A DNA stretch of 64,000 bases, taken from assembly GCF_013393905.1 (NCBI RefSeq), contig NZ_CP040272.1, positions 806,001 through 870,000 on the forward strand, written 5' to 3'. The stretch is from Nostoc sp. C052. Lineage in GTDB: Bacteria; Cyanobacteriota; Cyanobacteriia; Cyanobacteriales; Nostocaceae. The translations under genes and the position numbers were made by a program. A model generated the notes under the pieces. That model did no database searches. It saw only the letters and a list, made by a program, of their open reading frames with translations, and was not told where the DNA came from. Positions 18,216 to 28,233 of this stretch are shown piece by piece; positions within the stretch are counted from its first letter, which is position 1; the number at the start of each line of letters is the position of its first letter.

Positions 18216-19160
18216 TTTTTAGCAACCTAATTAAAAAGAAAAATCTTAGGATTTACTTCTGATTTTCCTAGTCTTGTTTATAAAACAGAATTCAGGAGTC
18301 AGAATTACAGTAGATTGGGAGTTGTGAGGTAAGCTAATCGTCATTCAAATTGCATCATTTTCATGCTAATAAAAGCTGCAAACCCTCTCCCTTGCCCCCT
18401 GCACCCCTGCGATCTCAATGTGCAAACTAAGAAAGCGATTGAGGGTGAGGTAAACCAGGGACATAAATTGTATGTTACTTAATTCTTATTTCTTACTTGC
18501 AAAGTGCTGTGATTTTGTACGACTAGCGAATAAATAACTGGGTTTAATACCCCCATAAAATAAGAAAATTTGGTGGTCTTAACTAGGTGACATAACAAGC
18601 ACGAACAATCAGTACTAAGTCTGTCACTCACTTTCCGCAAGGTATCTCCCACTGATAGCACAGTGGTAGCGAGTCCGTGAGCATCTTGATTCCGAATTCT
18701 TCTTCAAAAAACTGGCATCTCCTGACGGCAACAGCTACAACGCCAATAAAGCCCTCCCATGCTGATGTGGCGGAGTAAAACAGTTGAACATCCAAGGCAA
18801 GTATGCCTGCTGTTCATGCAGTGCTTGATTGTTTTTATGAAATAGGCTCTTGAGTGCGATCTAGTTTTAAATGCTTTGACAGCAGCATTAAATTGCTTAA
18901 TAAAGCATTCACTAAAAAACCTGGATTGATTTTGATAACTGTGTAACCTCTAGCCAAAAAGCTTTCACAGCTTGCTCTAATTGGTCTTATAAGGAACAGA
19001 ATAACAACCAGATGTTTGAAATCGAGTATTTACAAGCGTTTGATTTATGCTTGAATTGTATTAATTAAGCAAGAAGTTTAGCTTTTTCCTATTGATAGAT
19101 GATACTGCGATTCATTTCATCTATCTAAGGGCAGATTATTGCTCTTGTAGTAGTTTTTGA
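18216..19160. other. 0.95-kb gap without an intact gene
   Basis: Nothing convincing. Around 18670-18830 the plus strand reads as short fragments with closely spaced Cys codons (GKYACCSCS) broken by stops, which might be a decayed zinc-ribbon reading frame, but I could not name it. The 18479-18661 minus-strand frame has no recognisable product. Confidence 0.35.
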
Positions 19161-21743
19161 TCACATAATATTAATTGGATCTACATCAATGGTTAAACTC
19201 ACAGACGAAGGACAAAGCGATCGCACTTCTTCCCAATCTGGCAACTTTGGTAAGGCATCGGGGTCAAATTTAATCAATATCTGCCAGCGATAACGATTAG
19301 CTACTCGTAAAATACTTGCTGGTGCTGGGCCTAATATTTCAAATTCTTCTTCTGTACTCAAGGTTGTAGCAATAATTTGCGCCGTATTTTGCACTTGAAT
19401 CGGGTCGAGACTACTTAAGCGCAACAAAATTAACCGCCCATAAGGGGGATAATTAAGTGCTTGGCGTTGTTCTAACTCAGCTTGAGAGAAAGACTGGTAA
19501 TCGTGCGATCGCACTGCTGCAATTACCTGATGCTCTGTAGTATAAGTCTGCACAATCACTCTACCCGGATCTTCGCCTCTCCCGGCACGCCCAGCGACTT
19601 GAGTCAAGGTTTGAAATGCCCGTTCGCTGGCACGATAATCTGATAAATTTAGCAGTCCATCGGCGGCGACAACGCCCACAAGTGTCACCTGTGGTAAATC
19701 CAAACCCTTGGTGAGCATTTGCGTACCAACTAACAAATCTGCTTCGCCGTTGGCAAACTGCGTGAGTAGGGTACGATGTGAGCCTTTGTTGCGGGTGGTA
19801 TCGCTATCAAAACGAATCAAGCGCAACTCTGGAAACTGTCGCGCTAATTCTTGTGTGACTCGTTGAGTACCGCTACCGAAAAATTTCAGGTAAGGGGAAC
19901 TACAATCAGGGCAAAATTTGGGGTGCGATCGCGCATAATTACAATAATGACACCGCAATAATTCTGGCGCTTTTTCTTCGGTGTGGTGATATGCCAGCGA
20001 CACATCACAATGCGGACATTCCAACACATATCCGCAACTACGGCAAGAGACAAAAGTACTGTGTCCCCGGCGATGAATAAATAAAATTCCCTGTTGTTTT
20101 CTTTCTTGCAACTCTTGCAAAGCTGCTTGCAGCGATCTACTAAATATAGAACGATTTCCCTGCTGCAACTCTTGCCGCATATCGACGATTTCCACTGGCG
20201 GTAAAGGGCGAGAGTTGATGCGCTCAGGCAAACTTAAATAATGAGTGCCGAGTGAAGAGTTAGGAGTTATGAATTCTCCCCCTGCCCCCTGCCCCCTGCC
20301 CCCTGCCCCCTGCATACTTACCCAACTCTCCAACGAAGGCGTAGCAGAACCCAACACCAAGGGGCAATTTTCTAATTCGGCTCGCCATTGGGCAACGGTG
20401 CGGGCGTGGTAGGTGGGTATGGGGGAATCTTGTTTAAAGCTGCTGTCGTGTTCTTCATCTAAAATAATTAAACCCAAGTTGGGTAAAGGGGCAAAAACAG
20501 CGCTACGAGTCCCAATGACAACTTGGGGTTCTCCTGTGAGCATAAGCCGCCAAGTATCGTAACGTTCACCATCGGAGAGGGCGCTGTGATAGACGCTGAC
20601 TTTATTACCAAAACGGGCACGAAAACGATCGGTTAGCTGGGGTGTAAGTCCAATTTCTGGGACTAAAACTAGAGCAGATTTACCTTGGTTGAGGAGAGGT
20701 GCGATCGCTTGCAAATATACTTCGGTTTTTCCTGAACCTGTCACCCCATGCAATAAAACTTGAGCAAATCCATCTAGTGTCTGGATTGTCGCTAAGGCGC
20801 TAGCTTGGGCTGTAGTTAAAGATTTAGCACCATCACCTACTAATGTTGGGCCTTGTTCTGTTCGCAATACTTCCCGTTCTTCAACAACGATGTAACCTTT
20901 TTGTGTCAAAGTTTTGAGAATAGAGGAACTAGCATTGCAAATTTGCAGTAATTCATTTTGCCATAACTCCCCACCCTGTCGCCGCAGCACTTCTAAAATC
21001 TCTCGTTGGCGAGTAGTTAACTCTTGGTCAATTGTACCTGTGAGCGTGACTGCTTTTTGCAACTTTGGTCGAGTCAATCGCGGTGGTTCTAAGTAGCTTT
21101 CTACTAAACCAAATCGTAATAATTCCCGAATTCCCCGATAAGCAGATTTGACTTTTTGCTGAAGGTAAACAAAACTGTAGTCCCCCGCCGGCTGCCCTTG
21201 CAAAAGTTCCCAAACTTGCCGCGCCGTCGGAGTCAAAAAAGCCAAAGGATCGGCAGATCCCAGCAAATAACCACTTCCCCCTGCCCTCTGCCCCCTGCCC
21301 CCTGCCTCTCTCCCTCCAACCAGGCGGATACGACGCTGCGATCGCCCCAGCAACCCTGGTGGCAGAGCAACCCGGATTACTTGAATCAGCGGCGTATAGT
21401 AATATGCAGCTACTCGGTTGAGTAATTCCCAATAAGCACTTGGGAAAAATCCAACGCTGACTATATCTTCTACTTCCCGGATTTTTTCTGGTGGTAAATC
21501 GATATTTGGTTGTGCCAGTAACCGAATAGCGATCGCTCCTAATTGTTGTGCCCCAAATGGCACGCTCAAAATATCCCCTGGTTTGATTTCTAACTGGGCT
21601 GGCAATCGATAAGTAAATAGTCCTGTACTTCCTGGACAATCTACTAATACTTCAACCCACCGATTCAGATTTGCACCTGACTGGTATGATTCACCTGCTT
21701 GGGCCACCACTAGAGGAGATAAATTTATTTCATTAATATACAT
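19161..21743 (-). CDS. priA: primosomal protein N' (PriA helicase)
   Basis: ATP-dependent 3'-5' helicase that restarts stalled replication forks. Domains: 3'BD (~25-130, LFTYRLPAQLEIKPGDILSVPFG, cited by its ends), winged helix, helicase lobe 1 with Walker A LHGVTGSGKTEVYLQAI, the DEEH box (LIILDEEHDSSFKQD), the GSATPSLESW motif, and a Cys-rich zinc insertion (CRSCGYVLECPHC, CHYCNYARSHPKFCPDC). Lobe 2 has the motif QVAGRAGRGEDPG. Two low-complexity inserts, Gly/Arg-rich near residues 143-156 and Gly-rich near 475-490, are encoded by CCCCTG-type repeats (21272-21316 and 20242-20314). They make it longer than most PriA proteins. The catalytic motifs are intact. Confidence 0.95.
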   Translation of the reverse strand: MYINEINLSPLVVAQAGESYQSGANLNRWVEVLVDCPGSTGLFTYRLPAQLEIKPGDILSVPFGAQQLGAIAIRLLAQPNIDLPPEKIREVEDIVSVGFFPSAYWELLNRVAAYYYTPLIQVIRVALPPGLLGRSQRRIRLVGGREAGGRGQRAGGSGYLLGSADPLAFLTPTARQVWELLQGQPAGDYSFVYLQQKVKSAYRGIRELLRFGLVESYLEPPRLTRPKLQKAVTLTGTIDQELTTRQREILEVLRRQGGELWQNELLQICNASSSILKTLTQKGYIVVEEREVLRTEQGPTLVGDGAKSLTTAQASALATIQTLDGFAQVLLHGVTGSGKTEVYLQAIAPLLNQGKSALVLVPEIGLTPQLTDRFRARFGNKVSVYHSALSDGERYDTWRLMLTGEPQVVIGTRSAVFAPLPNLGLIILDEEHDSSFKQDSPIPTYHARTVAQWRAELENCPLVLGSATPSLESWVSMQGAGGRGQGAGGEFITPNSSLGTHYLSLPERINSRPLPPVEIVDMRQELQQGNRSIFSRSLQAALQELQERKQQGILFIHRRGHSTFVSCRSCGYVLECPHCDVSLAYHHTEEKAPELLRCHYCNYARSHPKFCPDCSSPYLKFFGSGTQRVTQELARQFPELRLIRFDSDTTRNKGSHRTLLTQFANGEADLLVGTQMLTKGLDLPQVTLVGVVAADGLLNLSDYRASERAFQTLTQVAGRAGRGEDPGRVIVQTYTTEHQVIAAVRSHDYQSFSQAELEQRQALNYPPYGRLILLRLSSLDPIQVQNTAQIIATTLSTEEEFEILGPAPASILRVANRYRWQILIKFDPDALPKLPDWEEVRSLCPSSVSLTIDVDPINIM

Positions 21744-22585
21744 ACTTGTTGACTTTATCTTTAGATATTTTCCTCACCTAGCTGGTTAAAATCAACCTCG
21801 CTCACTCAGCTCTGATTTTTCTTTTTCTTAAATTTAAATGGTATTTCTCAATACTGTTATTCTTCATAATACTTGATAATTTTCCTCTTATGTAATCTAC
21901 TAGACAAATTCGTATCAACTATACATGCAATAAATATTTGGTGCCCACTATACAAATAAAAGCATGTCGGCTATTACTGCAACAGTTGCTCTATCTACTA
22001 AATATGGAGTAGCCTTTTTCCGCCTATCGGTAGATATTCAACTTTATCTGCTTATGAGATGCTTTTATACAAGGTAACATCCTACCAAAATTAATCTGCC
22101 ATTCCTGTAATTTGTCTCCTGTAGGCACTTTTAAATCAAATTGGTAATACATAAATTGAGTAGTAAGTTTTTCTCTTATCTAGTGACATCTAGCACTTAA
22201 GATATTAAAAATATTTAGAAAAATATATGAAAGTTTAAGAAAATTGAATGATTAACTGAGATTTTTATATTTGTTAAGGTTGAGAAAGTTTGAGGGGGAT
22301 TTGACATATTTGATAATTCAGAAAAAAATGAAGAATATATCTGTCGGGAATCTGAGAAGAAATGTTTTTTTGGGTGCTAAGGTAAGTTTCGCTATAGGTT
22401 GTATATAACTGTAACCTATATGTGCTAAGTAGATGCCGATTTTTATTTCTGTAGATAAATTAGCATCAGCCTGTATTTCGCTATCTAAAGGGGTGCATCG
22501 TCCATTAGGGAAAACTACCAAGCCTCAAAAGAGTAGGTGTAACTAAATTCTGTACCAAATAAAGCAACAATCCCTAAAGGAAACT
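21744..22585. other. 0.84-kb AT-rich leader region of the sigma-factor gene
   Basis: No supported gene; the 22318-22521 minus frame has no recognisable features. The region is AT-rich, as expected for divergent promoters of priA and the sigma factor. A TTGACA box at 22301-22306 could be a -35 element, but I could not match a good -10. An AAAGGAAA ribosome site precedes 22586. Confidence 0.4.
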
Positions 22586-23722
22586 ATGAATATTGTTGAA
22601 TTAGGAAAAATGGAAATAATGGAGAATGCTGCTGATATTGAAGAACCATCACTCGATAGTTTAAATGCAGTAGCAGAAGAAGAGTCTCCAATTGTAGTAG
22701 AAAATCAGGAATCAGACGAACGCGATGGAGATGAAATGGCGGCGGCTCGTCCTTCGGGATACAACAAAACCGAACATGATGATGCTGTTGGCGCATTTTT
22801 TAAAGAAATGGCGCGTTATCCGCTCTTAAAAGCTGATGAAGAAGTAGAATTAGCGCGGCGAGTCAGATTTCTAGAAGAAGTCAGAGAAATACAAGCGGCT
22901 TTAGAGTTAAGACTGGAACGTGAAGCCAGCAAACTAGAAGTAGCTTCCGAGCTAGAAATGACAGAAAAGCAATTAGAAAGTCGCTTGTATCAAGGGAGAG
23001 TAGCGAAACGCAAAATGATTCGCTCAAACTTAAGATTGGTAGTATCTATTGCCAAGCGATACCTAAATCGAGGAGTGCCTTTTCTGGATTTAATTCAGGA
23101 AGGAGCAATGGGTTTAAATCGTGCTACCGAAAAGTTTGATCCCGATAAAGGATATAAGTTTTCTACTTACGCTTATTGGTGGATTAGACAAGCAATTACC
23201 AGAGCTATAGCTAACGATGCACGGACAATTCGGCTACCTATACATATTGTTGAAAAGCTGAACAAGCTGAAAAAAGCTCAACGGGAACTCAAACAAAAAC
23301 TGTCTCGTAATCCCACTGAAGCTGAAATGGCAGAAGCTTTGGAAATGAGTGTACAACAACTACGCCAGCTACAACAACTACGGCGACAAGCACTTTCTCT
23401 CAACCATCGTGTCGGTAAAGAAGAAGACACAGAATTGATGGATTTGCTAGAAGATGAAGACAACTTGTCTCCAGAAGCAAAAATGAATGAAAACATGATG
23501 CGTCAGGAGATTTGGGAAGTCTTGGGTGACGTGTTAACTCCACGAGAGAAAGATGTGATTTCTCTGCGCTATGGTTTGACAACCAGCGAACCCTGCACTT
23601 TAGAAGAAGTTGGCAATATGTTCAATCTTTCTCGTGAGCGAGTGCGTCAAATTCAAAGCAAAGCCATGCGGAAATTGCGCCGTCCTCACATAGCTAAACG
23701 CTTAAAAGGTTGGTTGGTTTAA
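22586..23722 (+). CDS. group 2 RNA polymerase sigma factor (SigB/RpoD-like)
   Basis: Non-essential sigma-70 family factor of the kind cyanobacteria use in stress and nutrient responses. Region 1.2 is DAVGAFFKEMARYPLLKADEE (listed by its ends), region 2 has NLRLVVSIAKRYLNRG, DLIQEGAMGLNRATEKFD and KFSTYAYWWIRQAI, region 3 runs ~220-290, and region 4 ends ERVRQIQSKAMRKLRRP. Region 1.1 is replaced by a short acidic N-terminus (~1-60), so it is group 2, not the essential SigA. 378 residues is normal. Assignment to a particular Sig letter needs a tree. Confidence 0.92.
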   Translation: MNIVELGKMEIMENAADIEEPSLDSLNAVAEEESPIVVENQESDERDGDEMAAARPSGYNKTEHDDAVGAFFKEMARYPLLKADEEVELARRVRFLEEVREIQAALELRLEREASKLEVASELEMTEKQLESRLYQGRVAKRKMIRSNLRLVVSIAKRYLNRGVPFLDLIQEGAMGLNRATEKFDPDKGYKFSTYAYWWIRQAITRAIANDARTIRLPIHIVEKLNKLKKAQRELKQKLSRNPTEAEMAEALEMSVQQLRQLQQLRRQALSLNHRVGKEEDTELMDLLEDEDNLSPEAKMNENMMRQEIWEVLGDVLTPREKDVISLRYGLTTSEPCTLEEVGNMFNLSRERVRQIQSKAMRKLRRPHIAKRLKGWLV

Positions 23723-23875
23723 TTACATTACTGATGCAATACCTAAGCTAATTAGTTTTGCAATTCTCAAAAATCAGGCGTTTTGTAGCTTTTTTCGGCT
23801 CTTATTTAGTCAATATTCAAAAAAATTGCCCAGTTACCTATAGACTATGGACTATCAACTATGGACTATAGACTA

Positions 23876-24370
23876 ATGACTCCGGGTAATAATTTGATTG
23901 TGCGTTTTGCCGAACCAGCCGATTACAGCGTACTGTTTAAATTAATTGAAGGACTTGCAGAGTATGAAAAATTATCTCACGCTGTTACTGGCAATGCTCT
24001 AGCACTTCAGGAGCATTTATTTGGTTCACGGAGATATGTAGAGGCAATCTTAGCGGAATCTGCGGGTCAAGCTGTTGGTTTTGCGCTGTTTTTTCATAAT
24101 TATTCAACATTTCTGACTAAGCCAGGAATTTATCTGGAAGATTTATTTGTTTTACCAGAATATCGCAGGCAAGGTATTGGTAAGGCTCTCCTGACTAAAG
24201 TAGCTCAAATAGCTGTAGAACGTGATTGTGGCCGATTAGAGTGGAGTGTCTTGGATTGGAACGAGTCAGCCCAAGCATTTTACCGGAGTATGGGAGCATC
24301 TATATTAGATGATTGGCGAATTTGTCGCGTTACAGAAGATGCGCTGATTCACTTAGGAGCGATAAAATAA
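23876..24370 (+). CDS. GNAT family N-acetyltransferase
   Basis: Acetyl-CoA-dependent N-acetyltransferase of unknown substrate. Seen: IVRFAEPADYSVLFKLIEGL at the start, YLEDLFVLPEYRRQGIGKAL (acetyl-CoA loop R/Q-x-x-G-x-G/A), and WSVLDWNESAQAFYRSMGA near the C-terminus, as in diamine/spermidine acetyltransferase-like members. An upstream ATG at 23861 adds five residues, but it lies in a repeated ACTATGGACTAT sequence without a ribosome site, so I prefer 23876. About 165 residues, complete. Confidence 0.88.
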   Translation: MTPGNNLIVRFAEPADYSVLFKLIEGLAEYEKLSHAVTGNALALQEHLFGSRRYVEAILAESAGQAVGFALFFHNYSTFLTKPGIYLEDLFVLPEYRRQGIGKALLTKVAQIAVERDCGRLEWSVLDWNESAQAFYRSMGASILDDWRICRVTEDALIHLGAIK

Positions 24371-24629
24371 AAATAAAGGATGAAGTATAAAAGATGAATA
24401 AAAAAAATTTCATCTTAAATATTTCATCCTTAAATTTTGATTATTTTTTGATAAAATATTCAAAATTATATAAATACGAAAAATACGAATAATTTAATAT
24501 CGCTTTATTCTAAATGTAGTGTTTTGTCAAGAGGCATCTTCTCCTAAGAGATTACTCTTTACTAACAACCCTAAATCTAAAAAACCTCAAAGATTCAAAA
24601 ACTAAAAATTTTATTTAATAAAGCGAAGT

Positions 24630-24650
24630 TTGACAGCCTGTCGTTTGACT
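24630..24650 (+). promoter_or_regulatory. candidate petJ promoter/operator
   Basis: TTGACA (24630-24635) overlaps the palindrome GACAGcCTGTC (24632-24642), followed by TTTGACTATGGT. It lies 75-95 bp before the cytochrome c6 start. Cytochrome c6 genes are commonly repressed by copper through a BlaI-type regulator binding GACA/TGTC-like dyads; that link is inference. Confidence 0.4.
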
Positions 24651-24722
24651 ATGGTAGCGGCTCAACTGACAATTATGGAGGATATTGCACCGAATAAGCC
24701 GTTATTGCAGAGGGAACACGAA

Positions 24723-25058
24723 ATGAAAAAAATGATTACAGTCATGCTGTTAGGCATAGCAATCTTCACCTTTGCCTTCAGTAGTCCAGCTTTGGCAGGG
24801 GATGCTGCTAGTGGAGCTAAAGTATTTAGTGCCAATTGTGCTTCTTGTCATGCGGGAGGAAAGAATTTGGTTCAAGCTGCCAAAAACTTAAAGAAGGAGG
24901 CTTTGGAAAAGTATGGTTTGTACTCAACAGAGGCAATTATTGCCCAAGTTACAAACGGTAAAAATGCTATGCCTGCCTTCGGCAAACGTTTGAAGCCTGA
25001 ACAAATTGAAAATGTAGCTGCTTATGTGCTTTCACAAGCAGATAAGGGGTGGAAGTAG
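24723..25058 (+). CDS. petJ: cytochrome c6
   Basis: Soluble thylakoid-lumen c-type cytochrome carrying electrons from cytochrome b6f to photosystem I or cytochrome oxidase. It has a signal peptide MKKMITVMLLGIAIFTFAFS with an ALA cleavage site, then mature ...GDAASGAKVFSANCASCHAGG. CASCH binds haem, and Met in KNAMPAFGKRL is the axial ligand. The AAYVLSQADKGWK C-terminus is typical. The open frame extends upstream to 24630, but the signal peptide fixes the ATG at 24723, after an AGGG ribosome site. 111 residues. A strong terminator follows at 25085. Confidence 0.95.
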   Translation: MKKMITVMLLGIAIFTFAFSSPALAGDAASGAKVFSANCASCHAGGKNLVQAAKNLKKEALEKYGLYSTEAIIAQVTNGKNAMPAFGKRLKPEQIENVAAYVLSQADKGWK

Positions 25059-25084
25059 ACTAAAATCTAACTTAAAAATTTAAC

Positions 25085-25119
25085 AATTAGCGGGGCTTTT
25101 TGTCCTCGCTAATTTTGTT
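25085..25119 (+). terminator. factor-independent terminator after petJ
   Basis: AATTAGCGgGG (25085-25095) pairs with CCtCGCTAATT (25104-25114), followed by TTTGTTAC. It is placed 27 bp after the petJ stop. Confidence 0.8.
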
Positions 25120-25228
25120 ACTACTGAAATGATCAAATAGGATGCTTATACCAATTTTGGCTTAAGAGTCTTTACAAAAAGACTGTTCCAAAAATATCAA
25201 ACAATACTACCTATCCTAATTTGGTATT

Positions 25229-26152
25229 ATGAGTAATTTCTGGCGATTATTCTTCAGTATAATTATCGCTTTACCTCTGACTTTTTTAACTTTACCTGCA
25301 CATTCTGCACCCATTTTAATTACCCAAATTACAGCGGGTGGTTTCTTAGAGTTGGGTGTAGATAAGATGCGGCGAGGTGATTATCAGGAAGCAATAGAGA
25401 ATTTCAACCAGGCAATTGCACTTGAAAAAGATTTAGCTGTGGCTTATAGCGATCGCTGTCTTGCTTATCTCCAACTACAAGATTACCATCAAGCGATCGC
25501 AGATTGTACGCAAGCCATAAATTTTGCACCGGATAACTTTGAGGCTTATCTAAACCGAGGAGTAGCACACTACAGACAAGGGGATTATCCTACTGCCATT
25601 GTCGATCATAACCAAGCGATCGCACTTAAACCCTACGATTTTCGAGCTTACTACAACCGAGGACTAGCCCGTGCTGGTGATGGGAAAGACTCAGAGGCAA
25701 TTCTTGACTTTAATTTAGCCCTAACTCAAATTCCTCGAATCAGTAGCTTATTGCTTGCAGATATCTATAATGACCGAGGTTTAGCGCATTTTGTCTTGCA
25801 AGATATCCAAGCTGCGATGCTCGACTTTAGTTTAGCAATTCGCCTCAATGCTAACGATTATAGAGCGTACTTTAACCGAGCTTGTGCTTGCGGACGAAAC
25901 GGAGATGACTTTGGTGCAGTGCGTGATTTTTCTCAAGTAATCAGACTTAACCCCAGTAATGCCCAGGCTTACGTTAATCGGGGAGTAGCTCAGTATCGCT
26001 TAGGATATCATTTAGCTGCGATCGCTGATTTACAAAAAGCATCTGAGTACTTTGAAAATCAAGGAAAGAGAGTTGCCTACGAAAAAACTCTAGATTTACT
26101 GAAGAATCTGCGACAAAAAATCTCCTTTGCAACGGAAATCGCTCTTTTATAA
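25229..26152 (+). CDS. secreted TPR repeat protein
   Basis: Protein-protein interaction scaffold; partner unknown. Signal peptide at residues 1-26 (ending THSA/AHSA-like PAHSAPI). About seven tetratricopeptide repeats from ~38 to ~290, each 34 residues, with lines such as DYQEAIENFNQAIALEKD, AYLNRGVAHYRQGDYPTAI and AYVNRGVAQYRLGYHLAAI. The YxNRGxA signature is typical of cyanobacterial periplasmic or lumenal TPR proteins. The gene stands alone; transcription starts after the petJ terminator. Confidence 0.88.
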   Translation: MSNFWRLFFSIIIALPLTFLTLPAHSAPILITQITAGGFLELGVDKMRRGDYQEAIENFNQAIALEKDLAVAYSDRCLAYLQLQDYHQAIADCTQAINFAPDNFEAYLNRGVAHYRQGDYPTAIVDHNQAIALKPYDFRAYYNRGLARAGDGKDSEAILDFNLALTQIPRISSLLLADIYNDRGLAHFVLQDIQAAMLDFSLAIRLNANDYRAYFNRACACGRNGDDFGAVRDFSQVIRLNPSNAQAYVNRGVAQYRLGYHLAAIADLQKASEYFENQGKRVAYEKTLDLLKNLRQKISFATEIALL

Positions 26153-26163
26153 GATTTTTAGTA

Positions 26164-26790
26164 CTATACAGGGTATCCACCAGCTTGAAAAATCTGTTCG
26201 GCGGTTAAGTTCAATTCTGGGAAAAGAGGTGAGATAATGCGATCGCTACCTCGAAACTGACTGACTTGGTATTCTCCCTCAATTAAAGTGTAAAGCGAGA
26301 AAGTTGGTTGTTTAGGGTTGCCAATAAATCGCCTACCGCCTAAAGCAGCATAGTCTACAATCCAGTATTCTGGGATGCCTACAGCCTCATAGTCAGCAGC
26401 TTTTTTTAAATAATCATCACGCCAATTGCTACTTACTACCTCAACTACTAAGGGTATTGATTCCGCTTGGCTTACAGTAGATTCTTTCTTCCACAGAGGT
26501 TCGTTTACCAAATTAGGGAGATTTAATATCAGCACATCTGGTGAGTAAGCCGATTCACTTTCAAGCGGCTTTACTAATACTGTTTTTGGGATGCCATAGG
26601 GTAGGCTGATGCGAGTATATTCTAGAATAAATTTCTGGAGTAAAAATACTATAATCTGTTCATGGTAGCCTGTAGGTTGCGGCATCTCTACAATTACTCC
26701 ATCATGCAATTCATAACGTTTTCCTGTGTTGTCAGGATATTTAGCAACGAATTCATCGAATGTAACTAGTTTGCGTAGGGCTTGAATCAT
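26164..26790 (-). CDS. Uma2 family endonuclease-like protein (DUF820)
   Basis: PD-(D/E)XK-fold protein of a family massively expanded in cyanobacteria; role unknown. Seen: YELHDGVIVEMPQPTGYHEQI, SPDVLIL with the catalytic Asp, PLVVEVVSSNWRDDYLKKAADYEAVGIPEYWIVDY (cited by region ~130-165) with E and K of the nuclease core. 208 residues, full length. It is convergent with the TPR gene, only 11 bp apart. Confidence 0.9.
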   Translation of the reverse strand: MIQALRKLVTFDEFVAKYPDNTGKRYELHDGVIVEMPQPTGYHEQIIVFLLQKFILEYTRISLPYGIPKTVLVKPLESESAYSPDVLILNLPNLVNEPLWKKESTVSQAESIPLVVEVVSSNWRDDYLKKAADYEAVGIPEYWIVDYAALGGRRFIGNPKQPTFSLYTLIEGEYQVSQFRGSDRIISPLFPELNLTAEQIFQAGGYPV

Positions 26791-26944
26791 AAATTATTGT
26801 CTTCTATTGTGTTTGTGAAGCGTCTATTTTTCTCAATGCTAACGTAATTCGTAATTGTTACATTTAGCGCTTCTCAGTATAGTTCAATACAAACCTAACC
26901 CACAGCCCTTTCCCTACAAGGAAAGTAAGCTTCAAAGTCTCTCT

Positions 26945-27230
26945 ACTTTTAGGCTACGGTGTACACATAAGTGGTATCTGCAAGGGTTTCAAGCTTTATA
27001 GACCCAATAAATTGTCATTACGAGCGAAGCGAAGTAATCGCATAATCTCGTAGTTAAAGCGATTGCTTGTCTACGACACGCACTTGCGTTCGTCGTTCCT
27101 GCTCTCTACGAGACGCACTCGCGTTTACAATGACAGGCTTTCGGAGCGATCGCACAATCCTATTGCTAGATAACGAAACCACGTACTAGTGGGAATTTTA
27201 AGACTTGTATGTACACCGTAGACTTTTAGG
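26945..27230. mobile_element. 268-bp MITE with 9-bp target duplication
   Basis: The element 26954-27221 is bounded by the inverted repeats CTACGGTGTACA / TGTACACCGTAG (12 bp perfect, similarity continues to about 19 bp). It is flanked by the perfect 9-bp direct repeat ACTTTTAGG (26945-26953 and 27222-27230). The interior has no ORF. It contains nested short inverted repeats (TGTCATTACGAGCG / CAATGACA) and a HIP1 site. It fits a non-autonomous derivative of an IS with 9-bp duplications, such as the IS4 or IS1 type; the parent is not in the window. Confidence 0.88.
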
Positions 27231-27345
27231 AGAGAGGTTAGATCATATTACCAGTAGAACCGAGATCACACTTCAATAAGTTCATCTCGGCTAAACTAAA
27301 TATTTATACTTAAGTATAACAAATACTCATATAGGAACTTAAATT

Positions 27346-28224
27346 ATGGCAATGAGGAGAGGCGATCGCAGAGATTCTAATTATGACAACGCTATTAATA
27401 ATCCTCGCTCACAGCAGAAAGAACCAGTTTCTTATCATGAACTTAAACTTTCATTGATGACTGTTCGTGCGAATCTTGAGGAAGCTGCATCTGAACGTGA
27501 TAAATGGCAAGAATGTGCAAAAGAATATCAAGAAGCTGCATCCCAACTGGTTCATGTTCAGCAAGAGATTCAAACTTACCAAATCGAAACTAATGAGCTA
27601 AAAGAGCAAATTACTCAAAATTATCGCTTCTATATTGATGAGCAAGAAAATCATCAAAAGACGCTCTACCTTTACAACGAAGAAAAGGCAAAAATATCAC
27701 AACTAGTTCATGTTCACCAGCGAGAGATCCAAACTTGCCAACTCGAAGCTAATGAGCTAAAAGAACAAGTCACTCAAAATTATCGCTTCTATATTGATGA
27801 GCAACAAAGCCATCAACAAACACTCTGTCTCTACAATGAAGAAAAAGCTAGAGCAACTGAATTTCTTACCAAATATGATGCAGCTAACTCTGAACGAGAA
27901 ATGTATTTGACTTTATACAATGAGGCTAAAGCAGAACTCAAACATGAGCGTCGTTCCAAAGCTAGTATTAAGGGATGGGAAACGCGCCGGAAAGCCGAAA
28001 ATGAAAAACTAAAACGAGAAATTGCCCAGATGGTTGTGCTATTGCGTGACTCTTTAGCTAGTAAGGATGAAGCAGTAAATAGTCTTTACCTTGTAGCAGA
28101 GCGTATGGATCGGATTCAATCTCTAGTTGATTCGGTGGAAGAAGAAACAACTAACAATCCTATAGGTTTAGTACAAAAGTTTAAACGCATCTGGCTGGCA
28201 ATTAAAGATATCCTTTCTGAATAA
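27346..28224 (+). CDS. coiled-coil hypothetical protein with internal duplication
   Basis: Function not recognised. 292 residues, almost entirely charged helix (Glu/Lys/Gln-rich) and predicted long coiled coil. A segment of about 51 residues is duplicated in tandem: QLVHVQQEIQTYQ...LYNEEKAKI, then QLVHVHQREIQTCQ...LYNEEKARA, both containing TQNYRFYIDEQ. A basic KASIKGWETRRKAENEKLK region (~203-225) follows. No signal peptide. It stands 9 bp upstream of the next gene and probably shares its transcript. It could be a structural or filament protein; no family named. Confidence 0.7.
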   Translation: MAMRRGDRRDSNYDNAINNPRSQQKEPVSYHELKLSLMTVRANLEEAASERDKWQECAKEYQEAASQLVHVQQEIQTYQIETNELKEQITQNYRFYIDEQENHQKTLYLYNEEKAKISQLVHVHQREIQTCQLEANELKEQVTQNYRFYIDEQQSHQQTLCLYNEEKARATEFLTKYDAANSEREMYLTLYNEAKAELKHERRSKASIKGWETRRKAENEKLKREIAQMVVLLRDSLASKDEAVNSLYLVAERMDRIQSLVDSVEEETTNNPIGLVQKFKRIWLAIKDILSE

Positions 28225-28233
28225 ACAAGTATA

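Noticed and set aside
18670..18830. possible zinc-ribbon transposase remnant
   Set aside because: Cys codons are suggestive but stops interrupt them and no family pattern could be confirmed.
22318..22521. 67-codon frame in the sigma-factor leader
   Set aside because: No ribosome site, no recognisable family, AT-rich promoter context.
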